Source: RGIG7450 sp045648785 (GTDB lineage Bacteria > Bacillota > Clostridia > RUG12999). From it: a stretch of DNA of 63,147 nucleotides. The position numbers were made by a program, and so were the translations under genes. Numbering within the stretch: the first letter of the stretch is position 1; every line of letters starts with the position of its first letter. Under the pieces are notes generated by a model, which ran no database searches, was not told the origin of the DNA, and saw only the letters and a list, made by a program, of their open reading frames with translations. The stretch covers positions 1-63,147 of the forward strand of contig JAZROP010000004.1 in NCBI GenBank assembly GCA_045648785.1, in the 5' to 3' direction. Below are positions 1 through 9,204 of this stretch, one piece after another.

Positions 1-93
1 AAGTATGTGAGAAAGCACGACTTTAAATCCTTTGGTTGGTACAGAATTGTGCTGGGTATTGTGATTTTGGGATATTTCTTAATAAAAGGCTAA
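1..93 (+). CDS. uppP: Undecaprenyl-diphosphatase, C-terminal end (partial)
   Basis: Only the last 30 residues are inside the window; the reading frame enters at base 1 and stops with TAA at 91-93. The tail FGWYRIVLGIVILGYF matches the conserved C-terminal membrane helix of the BacA/UppP family. These integral membrane phosphatases dephosphorylate undecaprenyl diphosphate to recycle the lipid carrier of cell-wall synthesis, and overproduction gives bacitracin resistance. The active-site motifs and the start are outside the window. The identification rests on this tail alone, so it is good but not certain. Confidence 0.75.
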   Translation, partial: KYVRKHDFKSFGWYRIVLGIVILGYFLIKG

Positions 94-125
94 AGTTTTT
101 ATACAATTTTACAATGGAATCAACC

Positions 126-154
126 TTGACTTACCAGTGGAATTATGATAAAAT
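126..154 (+). promoter_or_regulatory. Sigma-A-type promoter of the SLH gene
   Basis: TTGACT at 126-131 and TAAAAT at 149-154 with a 17-bp spacer. An in-frame ATG at 145 lies inside the promoter, which supports choosing the GTG at 184 as the start of the next gene. Confidence 0.7.
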
Positions 155-183
155 ATAAAAAACATATGAGGAGGACCCTTGAA

Positions 184-1110
184 GTGAATATAAAGAGAAT
201 ACTTTCTTTAATACTTACAGGTATAATGCTGTTATCTTCATTAACTGTTTTTGCAGCTGAAAATGAAGTTAAAATTGAGCTTGGTAAGTTTGTTTATGCT
301 CCTAACGAAAGGCTTCATGTTAAAATTTCCGGACTTACGGAAGAACAGATTGCAGGCGGTGCAGTTGTTCAGGTTGCAGAGCATAGACTTGCTCACTACC
401 GCAGCGGAATTTATGCAAAAGTTGCTGACCTTAAAGACGGCGTTTGGGAACCCATCGGTCCTTTTGAAGTAAGAGCTTTTGAAATAAGAATTTATGCAAA
501 AGATGATTTTACAGAAGAAAACTTTATCGCAAAAGAACTTTTTGTAATTAGAGGTATTCCTGTTCTTGAACTTGTTCCCGGGCTTAACGGAGTTTCCGAC
601 TGGGCAGTTGAAGAAGTGCAGGCTGCTGTTTTTGACAAGCTTACAGTTGATTCTGTTTTAAAAGATTTCCAGAAAGCTATCACTCGTGAAGAGTTTTGCT
701 CGCTTGTTGTTAATATGTACGAAAATGTTACACAAACAGCTCCCGAAGCTGCTGCTGATACAACATTTACAGATACAAAAAATGAAGCAGTTCTTAAAGC
801 ATATAACCTTGGTATAGTTCAGGGTGTGGGCGAAGGAAGATTTGATTGCGATTCTGCTATCACACGCCAGGAAATTGCAACAATGCTTTTCAGAGCGGTT
901 AAAGTAATTGCTCCTGAAGCTGATTATGCAGTAGCTGAACCCAAAGTTTTCGGTGACAGCGGGTCTGTTGATGAATGGGCAAAAGATGGCGTTGACTATT
1001 TTGCATCAAAAGATATTATTAAAGGTGACGGAATAAATTTCTTGCCCCTTGACAATTGTAAATGTGAAGAAGCAATTGTTCTTGTGAAAAGAATTTGTGA
1101 TTTCTATTAA
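184..1110 (+). CDS. Secreted S-layer-homology (SLH) domain protein
   Basis: 308-residue exported protein, probably anchored to secondary cell-wall polymer. Start GTG at 184 is chosen because AGGAGG lies at 169-174, nine bases upstream, and because it opens a clean signal peptide (MNIKRILSLILTGIMLLSSL, cut near VFA-A at residues 22-25). The region after the signal, about residues 25-125, is beta-rich and I do not recognise it. The C-terminal half carries three SLH-like repeats, at about 137-180 (ITREEFCSLVV), 200-245 (NLGIVQGVGEGRF and ITRQEIATMLFRA) and 262-305 (FASKDIIKGDG). SLH modules bind pyruvylated wall polymers in Clostridia and Bacilli. Monocistronic: own promoter and terminator. The function of the N-terminal part is unknown. 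Confidence 0.85.
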   Translation: MNIKRILSLILTGIMLLSSLTVFAAENEVKIELGKFVYAPNERLHVKISGLTEEQIAGGAVVQVAEHRLAHYRSGIYAKVADLKDGVWEPIGPFEVRAFEIRIYAKDDFTEENFIAKELFVIRGIPVLELVPGLNGVSDWAVEEVQAAVFDKLTVDSVLKDFQKAITREEFCSLVVNMYENVTQTAPEAAADTTFTDTKNEAVLKAYNLGIVQGVGEGRFDCDSAITRQEIATMLFRAVKVIAPEADYAVAEPKVFGDSGSVDEWAKDGVDYFASKDIIKGDGINFLPLDNCKCEEAIVLVKRICDFY

Positions 1111-1126
1111 AAATAATTAAATCGTT

Positions 1127-1157
1127 AAATGCTCCCTTCGGGGAGCATTTTTATTTT
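1127..1157 (+). terminator. Intrinsic terminator of the SLH gene
   Basis: Ten-base-pair stem AAATGCTCCC / GGGAGCATTT with a TTCG tetraloop (1137-1140), followed by TTATTTT. Confidence 0.9.
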
Positions 1158-1186
1158 GCAAAGATTTATAATAGAAATTTGCTTTA

Positions 1187-1214
1187 GCCCGTGAAGAAGT
1201 TCACGGGCCCTTTT
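1187..1214 (+). terminator. Second intrinsic terminator hairpin
   Basis: Stem GCCCGTGAA / TTCACGGGC (1187-1195, 1200-1208), loop GAAG, then a T-rich tract on the + strand. It lies just past the stop of the leftward gene at 1215, so it may serve both directions; the T-tract is better on the + strand. Confidence 0.75.
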
Positions 1215-1724
1215 TTATCTGCCGTACAAATTGTATTTTATGTAGTCGCCATTTGCTATACATTCGTCAAGGATTTCTTTTACCTGTTCAGGACTTCTTC
1301 CAAGGGTACATGCAATGACGGAAATTCGAGGGTCTTCGTAATAATAGCGGCAAATAAGCATGCGGGTTGTATAGGTTACGGGATTTGGATTGGGGCAGCT
1401 TGTCATATACATGGTTTTAAGTTCTGCAAGCTGTTCCTTTGTTATTTTAAGCCCGAATTTTTTTGCAGTCGATCTTACTGCAGAAACAGATATGTCAAGC
1501 TCGTCGGCTATAACGCGACAAGGTATCTCACCATAATTATCAATTATAAATTTTGCCTGCTCTTTTGTGGGAACAAACTGTGTGTTTGCCGGCTTTATTT
1601 CCATGCCCATCCGGCGCGCCCATCTGAGGACGGTTGCGGTTGATACCCCTATGGATGCAGCAATAGAATTTGTTTGAGCCACTCCGTAGTTTTCTAAAAT
1701 AAATTTTTTCTGTTGATCAGTCAT
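1215..1724 (-). CDS. Putative DNA-binding protein with two helix-turn-helix-like repeats
   Basis: 169 residues, cytoplasmic. Two similar segments of about 45 residues can be seen: residues 4-42 (QKKFILENYG ... SIAASIGVS ... LRWARRMG) and 54-93 (QAKFIIDNYG ... VIADELDIS ... STAKKFG). Each reads like a homeodomain-like/resolvase-type trihelical DNA-binding unit, with SIGVS and ELDIS as the turn. The C-terminal 70 residues may hold a third HTH (ISVIACTLGRSPEQVKEIL). The ATG overlaps the stop of the upstream small ORF by 8 bases, so the two are probably translationally coupled. No catalytic domain is visible. Target and role are unknown; a small transcription regulator or a domesticated phage-type protein are both possible. 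Confidence 0.6.
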   Translation of the reverse strand: MTDQQKKFILENYGVAQTNSIAASIGVSTATVLRWARRMGMEIKPANTQFVPTKEQAKFIIDNYGEIPCRVIADELDISVSAVRSTAKKFGLKITKEQLAELKTMYMTSCPNPNPVTYTTRMLICRYYYEDPRISVIACTLGRSPEQVKEILDECIANGDYIKYNLYGR

Positions 1725-1899
1725 CTTTTATACACCTTTCTTCAGTAGTTTTTTCATCTTGCTCATCAGCGGGATAAGCTTCTTTGTCTGCTGTGAGCCA
1801 GCAATCCACCGCCTGGTTTATGTAGTAAGAATCGTTAATATTGTATATCAAAAAATCACCGCTTTCCGACAAGATTGTTGATAAAAGTAATTTTATCAC
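1717..1899 (-). CDS. Small hypothetical protein upstream of the HTH gene
   Basis: 60 residues from the ATG at 1899, with no strong ribosome-binding site in front of it. A TTG at codon 17 (leading LIYNINDSYY) is preceded by GGTGA and could be the true start, giving about 44 residues. The C-terminal half is acidic (DKEAYPADEQDEKTTEE). The stop overlaps the start of the downstream HTH gene by 8 bases, the main reason to believe it is translated. I recognise no family. It could be a coupled leader peptide or a small partner of the HTH protein. Confidence 0.4.
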   Translation of the reverse strand: MIKLLLSTILSESGDFLIYNINDSYYINQAVDCWLTADKEAYPADEQDEKTTEERCIKDD

Positions 1900-2018
1900 A
1901 TTATTTTTATGCTCTCAATCCTTGTAAAAATGCATCAAAATGACAATTTAGGGCAGAAAAAAGTCGTAAAGGGGCAAAAAAAGAAAAAGGAATGAATAAG
2001 GTGTCGAAAGATTTGTAG

Positions 2019-2059
2019 AAAAAGAAAAAACTCTGTCGATAAAAAATTATCGACAGAGT
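2019..2059 (-). terminator. Intrinsic terminator of folD
   Basis: Thirteen-bp stem ACTCTGTCGATAA / TTATCGACAGAGT (2030-2042, 2047-2059), loop AAAA; on the - strand the stem is followed by TTTTTTCTTTTT. Confidence 0.92.
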
Positions 2060-2078
2060 GAATTTTTTTTGTTTTTAT

Positions 2079-2924
2079 TTATTTTTTTGTCGCAGCAGTG
2101 AGAGTGTTTCTCATAAGCATGGAAATTGTCATGGGACCAACACCGCCCGGAACAGGTGTAATTGCGCCGGCGATTTTGCTGACAGACTCAAAGTCAACAT
2201 CGCCACAAAGCTTACCATCTGCACCGCGGTTAATGCCCACATCAATTACAACGGCACCTTCCTTTACCATATCTGCAGTAATAAAACCAGGCCTGCCTAC
2301 TGCAGCTACAAGAATATCCGCACTGCGGCACACCTCGGCAAGATTTTCGGTTCTGGAATGACAAATGGTGACAGTGCCGTTTTTGTGAAGAAGAAGCATG
2401 GATTGAGGCTTACCCACAATATTGCTTCTACCCACGACAACACAATGCTTGCCGCTTATTTCAACGCCACTTTCTTTGATAAGCTCCATAACTCCGGCGG
2501 GAGTACAGGGCAGAAAATCAAAGTCTCCAATCATAATTTTTCCCACATTGACAGGGTGAAATGCATCAACATCCTTTTCCGGCTTAATACGGTTTATCAC
2601 CTCTTTTTCATCAAGGTGGGAAGGAAGGGGAAGCTGAACTAAAATTCCGTCAACATTTTCGTCGTCATTTAACGCGTCAATAAGTTCAGTGAGCTGAGTT
2701 TGGGTTGTTTCTGCGTCAAGAGCATATTCAAGGGATTTAATACCAATGTATTCACACGCCGCCTTTTTATTATTAACATATACTCTTGATGCTGGGTCAT
2801 CACCCACAATAACAACCGCAAGACAAGGATTTATCCCTTTTTCTTTTAAGAGAACAACCTCATTTTTGAGTTCATCTTTTATTCTTGCGGACAGAGCTTT
2901 TCCGTCCAAAATTTTTGCTGACAT
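2079..2924 (-). CDS. folD: Bifunctional methylenetetrahydrofolate dehydrogenase / methenyltetrahydrofolate cyclohydrolase
   Basis: 281 residues, close to the family norm. FolD interconverts 5,10-methylene-, 5,10-methenyl- and 10-formyl-tetrahydrofolate with NADP, supplying one-carbon units for purines and fMet-tRNA. Visible signatures: the substrate-site segment YVNNKKAACEYIGI with catalytic Lys, VDGILVQLPLP, the Rossmann part VVVGRSNIVGKP, and the C-terminal TPVPGGVGPMT. Start ATG at 2924 (MSAKILDG) is chosen because GGAGG sits eight bases upstream; an in-frame longer reading to 2975 has no such support. The gene starts inside the 3' end of the radical-SAM gene (53-bp overlap), so the two share a leftward transcript closed by the terminator at 2019-2059. 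Confidence 0.96.
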   Translation of the reverse strand: MSAKILDGKALSARIKDELKNEVVLLKEKGINPCLAVVIVGDDPASRVYVNNKKAACEYIGIKSLEYALDAETTQTQLTELIDALNDDENVDGILVQLPLPSHLDEKEVINRIKPEKDVDAFHPVNVGKIMIGDFDFLPCTPAGVMELIKESGVEISGKHCVVVGRSNIVGKPQSMLLLHKNGTVTICHSRTENLAEVCRSADILVAAVGRPGFITADMVKEGAVVIDVGINRGADGKLCGDVDFESVSKIAGAITPVPGGVGPMTISMLMRNTLTAATKK

Positions 2925-4734
2925 TTCTATTACCTCCGATTGATTTTTTTGGTGTGACAAGGCAGTCTTTGCCATAGCCTATTAAATCGCTTCGCCCTGC
3001 TTTTATAAGGGCTGCACGAACTATTTCTTTGTTTTCGGGTTTGTTGCATTGCAATAGTGCACGCTGCATGCGTTTTTCTTCAGCACTTTTTGCGACATAT
3101 ACCGGTTTCATAGTCCTCGGGTCAATTCCGGTGTAATACATACAGGTGGAAACTGTGCCGGGAGTAGGATAAAAGTCCTGTACCTGCTGAGGGTTAATAT
3201 GATTTGCTTTAAGATACTGCGCAAGTTTGATTGCGGAGTTAAGCGTTGACCCGGGGTGGGAAGACATAAGATAGGGGACAAGATATTGCTTGAGCCCAAG
3301 CTTTTCGTTTATATCACGGTATTTTTTGCAGAATTTATCATACACTTGGGACGACGGCTTGCCCATATAGCTTAAAACCTCCGGGCAAATATGCTCGGGG
3401 GCAACCTTAAGCTGACCGCTGATATGATATTTACACAGTTCATTTATAAATTCATCCGATTTATCTGCCATAATATAGTCAAATCTAAGACCTGAACGGA
3501 TGAACACCTTTTTAACTTTATCAATATTTCGTAGCTTGCGGAGTAGGCTGATATAATCCTCGTGGCTTACCTCCATATTTTTACATACCGACGGATATAA
3601 ACAATGTCTGTTACACATACCTTCCTTTTCCTGCTTGTTACAGGAGGGGTTGCGGAAGTTTGCTGTTGGACCGCCTACATCGTGGATATAACCTTTAAAG
3701 TCGGGATGTTGTGTCAGTTTCTTGGCTTCGGCAATTATCGACTCATGGCTGCGGCTTCTGACCATTCTGCCCTGATGAAAGGCAATTGCACAAAAGCTGC
3801 ATCCACCAAAACATCCGCGTGAACTGATAAGGCTGAACTGAACTTCAGCTATCGCCGGAACTCCACCCAGTTTTTGGTAAGACGGATGCGGAATCCGCTG
3901 ATAATCAAAAGAGAAAACCTTGTCAAGTTCATTCCTTTCAAGTGGCATAGCGGGTTTGTTTTGAACAAGATATCTGCCTGCGCATTCCTGAACAACTGTT
4001 TTGCCACGGACGGGGTCGTTTTGCTCAAACTGTATTTTAACAGACTGGGCATATTTAACCAAGTCGCTTTTAACTTCTTTTGCCGACGGACAAGGTATAT
4101 AATCAGTTATTCCATCGAGATTTGAAGCAATATATGCCGTCCCGTCCAGCCAGGTAATTTGCGAGATATCAAACCCCTGGTTTAAGGCATCGGCAATCTG
4201 CAACATTACCCTTTCTCCCATACCAAACAAGAGTAGATTTGCACTACTGTCAAAAAGTATGCTGCGACGGACACGATTTTCCCAGTAATCATAATGAGCA
4301 AAGCGGCGAAGACTTGCCTCGATGCCGCCAATTATAATTGGTATGTCGCCAAACGCCTCGCGTATTTTATTGCAGTACACTATTGTGGCACGGTCGGGAC
4401 GGAGACCTGCTTTGCCGCCGGGCGAATAGGCGTCGTTGCTGCGTTTTTTCTTGGCAGCCGTGTAGTGAGCAACCATTGAATCCACATTGCCTGCCGAAAC
4501 AAAAAAGCCAAGTCTGGGACGGCCGAATTGTGTGAAGTCGGACAGCTTGTTTATATCCGGCTGAGGCAGAATAGCAATTTTGTAGCCGGCATCCTCGAGA
4601 GTGCGGCTCAAAATAGCCGCAGCAAAGGAGGGGTGATCCACATAAGCATCACCCGATACAAATATAAAATCTACCGATTCCCAACCAAGCGAATGCATCT
4701 CCGCGCCGGTTATCGGGAAAAATTTAACACTCAC
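2872..4734 (-). CDS. YgiQ-family radical SAM protein
   Basis: 620 residues, matching the YgiQ family (UPF0313). The N-terminus FFPITGAEMHSLGWE ... VSGDAYVDHPSF is the family's typical opening, followed by a B12-binding-like region. The radical-SAM core has the cluster motif RGCFGGCSFC (Cys-x3-Cys-x2-Cys) near residues 306-315, which ligates a 4Fe-4S cluster used to cleave S-adenosylmethionine. The C-terminal tail after about residue 575 is basic and low in complexity. The substrate of YgiQ proteins is not established. Start GTG at 4734 directly follows the TGA of ftsK (4735-4737), with GAGGAA upstream, so translation is probably coupled to ftsK. The 3' end overlaps the folD start by 53 bp. 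Confidence 0.92.
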   Translation of the reverse strand: MSVKFFPITGAEMHSLGWESVDFIFVSGDAYVDHPSFAAAILSRTLEDAGYKIAILPQPDINKLSDFTQFGRPRLGFFVSAGNVDSMVAHYTAAKKKRSNDAYSPGGKAGLRPDRATIVYCNKIREAFGDIPIIIGGIEASLRRFAHYDYWENRVRRSILFDSSANLLLFGMGERVMLQIADALNQGFDISQITWLDGTAYIASNLDGITDYIPCPSAKEVKSDLVKYAQSVKIQFEQNDPVRGKTVVQECAGRYLVQNKPAMPLERNELDKVFSFDYQRIPHPSYQKLGGVPAIAEVQFSLISSRGCFGGCSFCAIAFHQGRMVRSRSHESIIAEAKKLTQHPDFKGYIHDVGGPTANFRNPSCNKQEKEGMCNRHCLYPSVCKNMEVSHEDYISLLRKLRNIDKVKKVFIRSGLRFDYIMADKSDEFINELCKYHISGQLKVAPEHICPEVLSYMGKPSSQVYDKFCKKYRDINEKLGLKQYLVPYLMSSHPGSTLNSAIKLAQYLKANHINPQQVQDFYPTPGTVSTCMYYTGIDPRTMKPVYVAKSAEEKRMQRALLQCNKPENKEIVRAALIKAGRSDLIGYGKDCLVTPKKSIGGNRNVSKNFGRKSSVRKNKR

Positions 4735-7077
4735 TCAAACTTCCTCGTTTTCTAACATATCATTAAAGTCCTGACGGCTCATTATAAGCTGACGGGGTTT
4801 GTTTGAGCCGTCATAGGATGAAATAATTTTTTTCTTGTCAAGTATATCAAGCAGTCTGCCTGCCCGGGCATAGCCTACTTTGAGTCTGCGCTGTATCATA
4901 GAAGCAGAAATCTGACCAAGTTCAAAAGCTATTTCTGCGGCAGCTTCAAAGAGCTCATCCGAATCTGCTCCTTCGTCCGATTGCACTGCGGACTGAGAAG
5001 CTCCGCTGTTTTCAATCGTTTTACGGACCTCCTCATTATATTCGGCAGCTGACTGCTGTTTTATAAAGTTTACAACATTTTCGACATCGGTATCAGACAC
5101 AAATGCACCCTGAACGCGGTTAAGTTTGGAAGCACCTGCAAGCATCATGAGCATATCGCCCTTGCCCATAAGCTTTTCTGCACCACCGCCGTCTAAGATT
5201 GTACGGGAGTCAACAGAGCTGGAAACTGCAAACGCAATTCGTGAAGGGATATTTGCTTTGATAAGACCTGTGATGACATCAACTGACGGGCGCTGTGTAG
5301 CAAGAACAAGATGCATACCGGCAGCTCTTGCCTTCTGAGCAAGACGGCATATGTAATCCTGAACCTCGCCGGGGGCAACCATCATAAGGTCAGCAAGCTC
5401 GTCAATGATAATAACAATCTGCGGAAGAGGACGCTTGTCCGGATCGTCAGCGGCAATTTTTTTATTGTAGCCGTTTATATCGCGGGAACCAACCTCGGCA
5501 AACTTTTTGTATCGTTCTTCCATTTCCTGAACTGCCCAGCAAAGTGCACCGGCAGCTTTGCGCGGGTCGGTAACTATTGGAACCAGAAGATGGGGAATAT
5601 CGTTGTAAACCGAAAGTTCAACAACTTTGGGGTCAACCAATATGAGTTTAACCTCTTCTGGAGAAGCGTTGTATAAGATACTTGTAATCATAGTGTTAAT
5701 GCAAACACTCTTACCCGAACCGGTAGCACCGGCAATTAAAAGATGGGGAGTTTTTGCAATGTCCATAACAACCGTTGCTCCGTTAATGTCACGACCAACT
5801 GCTACGGCAAGCTTGGATGTTGTATTTCTAAATTCAGGGGAATCAATAATGCTGCGCAGATAAACTGCAGAAACACTGTCGTTTGACACTTCAACACCCA
5901 CATAACCGGGAAGAACCTCTATGCGCACATTATTGGCAGGAAGTCTTAAGGCAATATCCTGGTCAAGCGCAGTAATTTTATTAACCTTAATACCTGCTGC
6001 AGGAACAACCTCGTATCTTGTTACGCTTGAACCGCGGGTTATGTTGGTAACCCTTGTTTCAATACCAAAACTGCGGAAAATTTCAACAAGCTTTGCAGCG
6101 TTGTCTTTGAGCTCGTCAATCTTACCGCCGGAATGAACTTTGGGACCTTCATACAAAAGCTCGGGCTTTGGAGGTATGTATTCCTTTATAATGGGGGGCT
6201 CTTCAATTTCGATAGGCGTAATTTCACCAGACTCATCCCCGGAAGGAAGGTCTTGCATAGTCTCCGGCTCAGGCTCTTTTTCGGGAACTTTCTCGACAGA
6301 CTCTTCAGCAGTGTCATTATTGTCATTATTGGCGAGGACATCATTTATTACTACCTCGTCATCAATATTGTTCCAATTGTACTCTTCAAGTTGATGGTCT
6401 GAAAACTCGATTTTTACAGAATCAATCTTCTTTTCGGAATTTTTAACTTCTCTGTCGTGACGGATATCCTCCTGAATATCCTCCTTGAGGTCGGTTGCGG
6501 CACGACGAATTCCTGTGAATGCCTTGCGAATAAGTGATGTTACTGAAATTTCAAAAAGATGAACAGCGAGAATGAGAATAAGAGCGATTATAACAACGCC
6601 GCTGCCTTTTGACATAAAGGAATATAAAATATCTGTCAGACATCCGCCTATAACACCACCGCTTTCACCGGTGTTTCCCAGATTAAAATAACCAATAACA
6701 CCATTTTCGGGAAGCATTGGGTCACCAATGCGGTAAAGATAGTGCGCAAACATAGCGAAAAGCAGGGGGACAATTCCGGTAAGAATTTTTTTGCTGCGGA
6801 AGTTGTTTTCCTTGACTGAAATTATGCTTAAAACGGCCTCTGCAATTAAAATCACAGGCAGAATATAAGCTACATTTCCTAAAAGACCGCAGAATACTGA
6901 CTTTAAAAAGTCCCCGAATGCGCCGAAAAATTCAGACCACATTCCCATTATAAAAATTATACCGAGTAAAGAAAAAACTATGGTGAGCGTTTCTTTTTTT
7001 GCAGGATTTGCAGATTGCCTTTTTTTAGGCGTGGAAACGGTCGTCTTTGTTTTCTTGCGTACTACTTTGCGTGCCAT
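4735..7077 (-). CDS. ftsK: DNA translocase FtsK/SpoIIIE
   Basis: 780 residues. FtsK/SpoIIIE is a hexameric ATP-driven pump that moves chromosomal DNA through the division or sporulation septum. Four to five membrane helices occupy roughly residues 28-190, then an acidic linker rich in Glu, Asp and Pro (about 200-300), then the RecA-like motor with Walker A GATGSGKS near 447-454 and Walker B VIIIDELADLMM near 552-563, and a C-terminal winged-helix gamma domain (QRRLKVGYARAGRLLD) that reads polar DNA motifs. A single ATG at 7077 follows a GGAG-type site (AAGGAGTT). It heads a leftward operon with the YgiQ-type gene and folD. In Clostridia the spoIIIE and ftsK forms are hard to tell apart from sequence, hence the generic symbol. 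Confidence 0.96.
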   Translation of the reverse strand: MARKVVRKKTKTTVSTPKKRQSANPAKKETLTIVFSLLGIIFIMGMWSEFFGAFGDFLKSVFCGLLGNVAYILPVILIAEAVLSIISVKENNFRSKKILTGIVPLLFAMFAHYLYRIGDPMLPENGVIGYFNLGNTGESGGVIGGCLTDILYSFMSKGSGVVIIALILILAVHLFEISVTSLIRKAFTGIRRAATDLKEDIQEDIRHDREVKNSEKKIDSVKIEFSDHQLEEYNWNNIDDEVVINDVLANNDNNDTAEESVEKVPEKEPEPETMQDLPSGDESGEITPIEIEEPPIIKEYIPPKPELLYEGPKVHSGGKIDELKDNAAKLVEIFRSFGIETRVTNITRGSSVTRYEVVPAAGIKVNKITALDQDIALRLPANNVRIEVLPGYVGVEVSNDSVSAVYLRSIIDSPEFRNTTSKLAVAVGRDINGATVVMDIAKTPHLLIAGATGSGKSVCINTMITSILYNASPEEVKLILVDPKVVELSVYNDIPHLLVPIVTDPRKAAGALCWAVQEMEERYKKFAEVGSRDINGYNKKIAADDPDKRPLPQIVIIIDELADLMMVAPGEVQDYICRLAQKARAAGMHLVLATQRPSVDVITGLIKANIPSRIAFAVSSSVDSRTILDGGGAEKLMGKGDMLMMLAGASKLNRVQGAFVSDTDVENVVNFIKQQSAAEYNEEVRKTIENSGASQSAVQSDEGADSDELFEAAAEIAFELGQISASMIQRRLKVGYARAGRLLDILDKKKIISSYDGSNKPRQLIMSRQDFNDMLENEEV

Positions 7078-7225
7078 ATATTTAACTCCTTAAAAGCTAT
7101 TTTTTTACATATATAACTATTTTATCACAAATAAATTCTCATTGCAAATATTTTTTAATTTATGTATAGATTTTTTGGGCGGATTGTGGTACAATGTAAT
7201 CATGACTTAAAAAAGGGGTGAGAAA

Positions 7226-8464
7226 ATGGCATATACCTTTGATTGCATAGTGGTAGGCGGTGGAGCAGCGGGTATGATGGCTGCGGCAAAATGCGCTGAG
7301 AAAGGCCTGAGTACTTTGGTAATTGAAAAGAACAGCGCTTTGGGAAAAAAGTTGCGGATTACCGGCAAAGGCAGATGCAACCTCACCAACAACTGTGCCC
7401 CGGAGGATTTTTTTGAAAATGTAATAAACGGCAAAAAATTTCTGATGAGTGCAATATATAAATTTAATTCGTGGGACACTATGGCGCTTTTTGAAGAACT
7501 TGGGCTACCTCTTAAAACTGAGCGTGGAGACAGGGTTTTTCCTGAGTCGGACAATGCTGCTGATGTGGTTATGGCGCTGAAAAAATATATGGCGGCAGGA
7601 GGAGTCAAGGTGTTGCAGGACAGAGTGGTTTCGGTTGCAATATCAGAAGGCTATGTCAGGGGGGTTGTCACCGAAAACGGAAGAAAACTTACAGCCGCTG
7701 CGGTTATAATTGCAACAGGCGGGAAGAGTTACCCAGTGACAGGCTCAACCGGTGACGGATACAGACTAGCGTCAAAACTCGGGCATAGAGTGACAGAAAT
7801 AAAGCCATCACTCGTGCCTGTAAATACGGCAGAAAGCTGGATAAAAAAGCTACAGGGCTTATCCCTTAAAAATGTTGTTTTGAATGTTTTCGACGGAAAT
7901 AAGAAGGTTTTTTCGGAAATGGGAGAAATGCTATTCACCCATTTTGGCGTATCCGGTCCGCTTGTACTCAGTGCAAGCTGTCATATGGATGGTCTGCCCG
8001 ACAGAAAATATAAAATGTCAGTTGATTTAAAACCGGCACTTGATGAGAAAAAGCTTGACGCCAGAATTCTGCGGGATTTTGAAAAAAACAGCAACAAAGA
8101 TTTTATAAATTCACTTTCTGAGCTTTTGCCGGCTAAACTTATTCCTGTAATTGTAGACCTCTCAGGAATTAACCCTCGGGCAAAAATTCGTCAGATTACA
8201 AGAGAAGAACGGAAAAAACTGTGCATGCTGATGAAAAATCTGGAGTTTAATGCCATATCAATGCGACCCGTCAGCGAGGCGATAATTACAGCAGGGGGAA
8301 TAGATACATCGGAGATTAACCCCTCCACGATGGAGTCAAGACTTGTAAATGGACTTTATTTTGCGGGCGAGGTTATGGATGTGCATGGATATACCGGAGG
8401 ATTTAATTTGCAGATTGCCTTTGCGACAGCAAATCTTGCAGCGGAAAATATTGGGAAACGATAA
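7226..8464 (+). CDS. BaiN/HI0933-family NAD(P)/FAD-dependent oxidoreductase
   Basis: 412 residues, the usual length for the HI0933/YhiN (BaiN-like) flavoproteins. The N-terminal dinucleotide-binding motif is VVGGGAAGMMAA (residues 9-20), followed by the family signature ITGKGRCNLTNN near residue 50. GCAT-type motifs ATGGKSYPVTGSTGDG and the C-terminal FAGEVMDVHGYTGGFNLQ complete the FAD site. BaiN of gut Clostridium acts in bile-acid dehydroxylation, but most members of this family have no known substrate, so no pathway is assigned. RBS AAGGGGTGAG lies four bases before the ATG. It is the first gene of the rightward block and is followed by a separate promoter in front of cmk. Confidence 0.9.
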   Translation: MAYTFDCIVVGGGAAGMMAAAKCAEKGLSTLVIEKNSALGKKLRITGKGRCNLTNNCAPEDFFENVINGKKFLMSAIYKFNSWDTMALFEELGLPLKTERGDRVFPESDNAADVVMALKKYMAAGGVKVLQDRVVSVAISEGYVRGVVTENGRKLTAAAVIIATGGKSYPVTGSTGDGYRLASKLGHRVTEIKPSLVPVNTAESWIKKLQGLSLKNVVLNVFDGNKKVFSEMGEMLFTHFGVSGPLVLSASCHMDGLPDRKYKMSVDLKPALDEKKLDARILRDFEKNSNKDFINSLSELLPAKLIPVIVDLSGINPRAKIRQITREERKKLCMLMKNLEFNAISMRPVSEAIITAGGIDTSEINPSTMESRLVNGLYFAGEVMDVHGYTGGFNLQIAFATANLAAENIGKR

Positions 8465-8472
8465 AATTAGTA

Positions 8473-8501
8473 TTGATTTTTTGGTCAAAAAAGAGTAAAA
8501 T
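8473..8501 (+). promoter_or_regulatory. Promoter in front of cmk
   Basis: TTGATT at 8473-8478 and TAAAAT at 8496-8501 with a 17-bp spacer, 31 bases before the cmk start. Confidence 0.6.
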
Positions 8502-8531
8502 AAAATTTAATATGAATTTTGGAGGACAATT

Positions 8532-9200
8532 ATGGCTTATTCTATTGCTATTGACGGTCCCGGAGGTGCAGGTAAAAGCACCATAGCGAAAATTATTGCA
8601 AAAAAACTAGGATGCGTGTACATTGATACAGGAGCTATGTACAGAGCGGTAGGTCTTTTTGCCGTGAGAAAGGGTATTGATACCGAAAACGCAGAGGCTC
8701 TTGGTGAAATACTTGATGAAATTGAAATCGATATTGAAAATATAGATGGCGTAATGCATATATTTCTCTGTGGCGAGGATGTTTCAGATAAAATTCGTAC
8801 ACCGGAGATTTCTATGGCGGCATCCAATGTAGCAAAAGCTGTGCCGGTTAGGCTTAAACTTGTTGAGCTTCAGCGCAAGCTTGCCAGCAGCAGTAATGTA
8901 ATTATGGACGGTCGTGATATCGGTAGTTATGTACTGCCCAACGCTGATGTGAAAATTTATTTGACAGCAGATGCGGAGGACAGAGCAAGACGCCGTTATG
9001 ATGAGCTTATCTTAAAAGACACCGATATAAAATATGAAGATGTCCTTGAGGATATGAGGAAACGCGATTATAACGATTCCCACAGGGAATTTGCCCCCCT
9101 CTGCAAAGCGGATGACGCTCTACTTGTAGATACCACGGGGTTTGAACTTGAACAGTCTGTTGAAAAGCTATTCAATATAATAATGAGTATTATAGGGTGA
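8532..9200 (+). CDS. cmk: Cytidylate kinase
   Basis: 222 residues. Phosphorylates CMP and dCMP with ATP to give the diphosphates. The P-loop is DGPGGAGKSTIAK (residues 8-20), followed by the family motif YIDTGAMYRAVG, the NMP-binding insert, MDGRDIGSYVLPNADVKIYL, and the Lid region RARRRYDEL. TTGGAGG lies seven bases before the ATG. plsC begins five bases after the cmk stop and ispH-rpsA overlaps plsC, giving the gene order cmk-plsC-ispH-rpsA that is common in Clostridia. Confidence 0.97.
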   Translation: MAYSIAIDGPGGAGKSTIAKIIAKKLGCVYIDTGAMYRAVGLFAVRKGIDTENAEALGEILDEIEIDIENIDGVMHIFLCGEDVSDKIRTPEISMAASNVAKAVPVRLKLVELQRKLASSSNVIMDGRDIGSYVLPNADVKIYLTADAEDRARRRYDELILKDTDIKYEDVLEDMRKRDYNDSHREFAPLCKADDALLVDTTGFELEQSVEKLFNIIMSIIG

Positions 9201-9204
9201 TGAT

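Noticed and set aside
2058..2642. 194-codon rightward ORF opposite folD
   Set aside because: Antisense shadow; composition rich in Asn, His and Cys with no start signal, while folD is a certain gene.
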